Source of the DNA: Entophlyctis helioformis
Lineage: Eukaryota > Chytridiomycota > Chytridiomycetes > Chytridiales > Chytriomycetaceae
Direction: 5' to 3'
DNA length: 18,493 nt
NCBI GenBank assembly: GCA_025526915.1
Contig: JAHLKH010000345.1
Span: forward strand, 1 to 18,493
How positions within the stretch are numbered: position 1 is the first letter of the stretch; each line of letters begins with the position of its first letter. The position numbers were made by a program, and so were the translations under genes. Below, one piece after another: positions 17,657-18,493 of the stretch. The notes beneath the pieces are model-generated. The model did not search any database and was not told where the DNA came from. It was given only the letters and a program-made list of their open reading frames with translations.

Positions 17657-18493
17657 GCTAGATGCAGACGGTTGCGACTCAAGCGTGTGTGTGCAATGAC
17701 TGCAGACACAGAGTGCACAACAGGAACACCAACAGCGCGTGCCTTGAGCCGCATGTTCACATCGCGTGTGACAAGCACAACAGGTGCTGCTGCTGCTGCT
17801 GCCGTGTGACCGCCTTGCTGCTGTGGGCCACGACCGGCCATTGCAGACGGAGCAGCAGTCGGTGGCATGCGTCGCAGACAACACTGTCATCACCACATCA
17901 TCCACGCCACGGATCGCATACTCTGCCACATCTGCTTCGCCGTCTTGGCCGCTATCATCGTCTTGGCCGCCACAACCAGCCGTGTCTCCACGAGAGCCCA
18001 GAGAGCCGAGAGAGCCGAGAGAGTCAGGCAGAACCTCATTGCGGAACCTGGCCGTGGCAAGCAGCGTGCCTCGCCGTGTCTCGATGGTCACAAAGCGGCC
18101 CTTGAGATCAGCCAGCGGACTGTCCGGCGTGTCAAAGATGCTCGTCACATACTCGAGCGCCAGTGCAGCCTGCTCGCTTGCCCGCCCTCCGCCGTGTTGC
18201 AGACCGTCCAGCTCAGAGAGCACTGTCGCATGGCATTGTATTGCATGCGCGTCAGTTGAATGCGCATCAGATGCCATGGCTGGCAGGCAGGCAAACAGGC
18301 AGGCAGACCAATGGACGAACAAGCGCGGCGTGTCTCACCTGCGAGTGGAATGATAACCTTCCACTGGCGCATCTCAAGCAGCTGCCTGACACTCGGCAGC
18401 GTGTGGCAGAAGCAGTTGGTGTCCAGCACCAGCCACGTTGTCTCGGGGTCCAGTCTGGGCAAGGCAGATGGCTGCATGGCCGATGGCTGCGAC
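17627..18493 (-). CDS. PIN-domain protein (EST1/SMG6-like nuclease domain), 5'-partial
   Basis: The coding sequence enters from the right edge (frame open to base 18492; an ATG at 18477 is also possible). Exon 18492-18339 encodes LVLDTNCFCHTL...VIIPLA. A 116-nt GT-AG intron (18223-18338, CTGAC branch) joins it to VLSELDGL, restoring the PIN signature IPLAVLSELDGL. The four acidic positions of a PIN active site are visible: DTN, SELDGL, GVDDVVM and LVTRDVNMRLKA. The arrangement resembles the PIN domains of SMG6/EST1 and Swt1, which cut RNA in decay or surveillance. Between DDVVMT and PVVLVTRD the frame shifts by one. A 64-nt GT-AG intron (17884-17821) would repair it; a single-base shift near the CAG run is the alternative. 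The C-terminus is uncertain: one frame stops at 17627, the other runs on antisense to the ankyrin gene to 17209. An in-frame (SLG)3 repeat lies near 18005-18030. Confidence 0.7.

Overview
The window looks like nuclear DNA of a fungus with animal-like gene content, most probably a chytrid. It is GC-rich. Its genes carry short GT-AG introns (67-141 nt, one of 459 nt) and CTGAC-like branch points. Contents include a heterotrimeric G-protein alpha subunit, F-box/leucine-rich-repeat proteins, an ankyrin protein of the 'EGCTTxAMD' type, a von Willebrand D-domain surface protein, a LINE retrotransposon and a Pol III tRNA gene. The lineage assignment is inference from gene content and intron style; no species can be proven from this sequence alone.

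Layout, left to right. (1) 1-1712 (+): 3' part of a leucine-rich-repeat (LRR) protein gene whose frame is broken three times. (2) 2066-4321 (-): an eight-exon Galpha gene, tail-to-tail with gene 1. The exon model closes to exactly 403 residues. (3) 4849-6909 (-): a single-exon F-box/LRR protein. (4) 7020-8880 (+): a 5'-truncated LINE with an intact reverse transcriptase core, a 14-A tail and a perfect 15-bp target-site duplication. It sits just upstream of the F-box start codon. (5) 9068-9140 (+): tRNA-Ala(AGC) with an upstream TATA element and a T-run terminator. (6) 9313-11510 (+): a four-exon gene for a low-complexity protein with a strong basic stretch, function unknown. (7) 11925-12986 (+): a two-exon six-pass membrane protein resembling the Rolling stone family, with a TATA box. 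(8) 13472-15692 (+): a two-exon, secreted and probably GPI-anchored protein with VWD, Thr-rich stalk, C8-like and EGF-like regions, with a TATA box and AATAAA signal. (9) 16189-17590 (+): an F-box-like/ankyrin protein, again broken by three single-base shifts. (10) about 17627-18493 (-): a PIN-domain nuclease-like protein of the EST1/SMG6 type, running off the right edge.

The genes do not form an operon or obvious pathway. The themes are signalling (Galpha), ubiquitin-ligase adaptors (F-box/LRR and F-box-like/ankyrin), a cell-surface adhesin and RNA metabolism (PIN domain, tRNA). The most notable observations are the fully delimited LINE insertion that splits the F-box gene from its original promoter beside a tRNA gene; a divergent Galpha lacking N-terminal lipidation residues, whose first intron is in frame and stop-free; and the clustered single-base shifts in two repeat-protein genes, which may be assembly errors or real decay.
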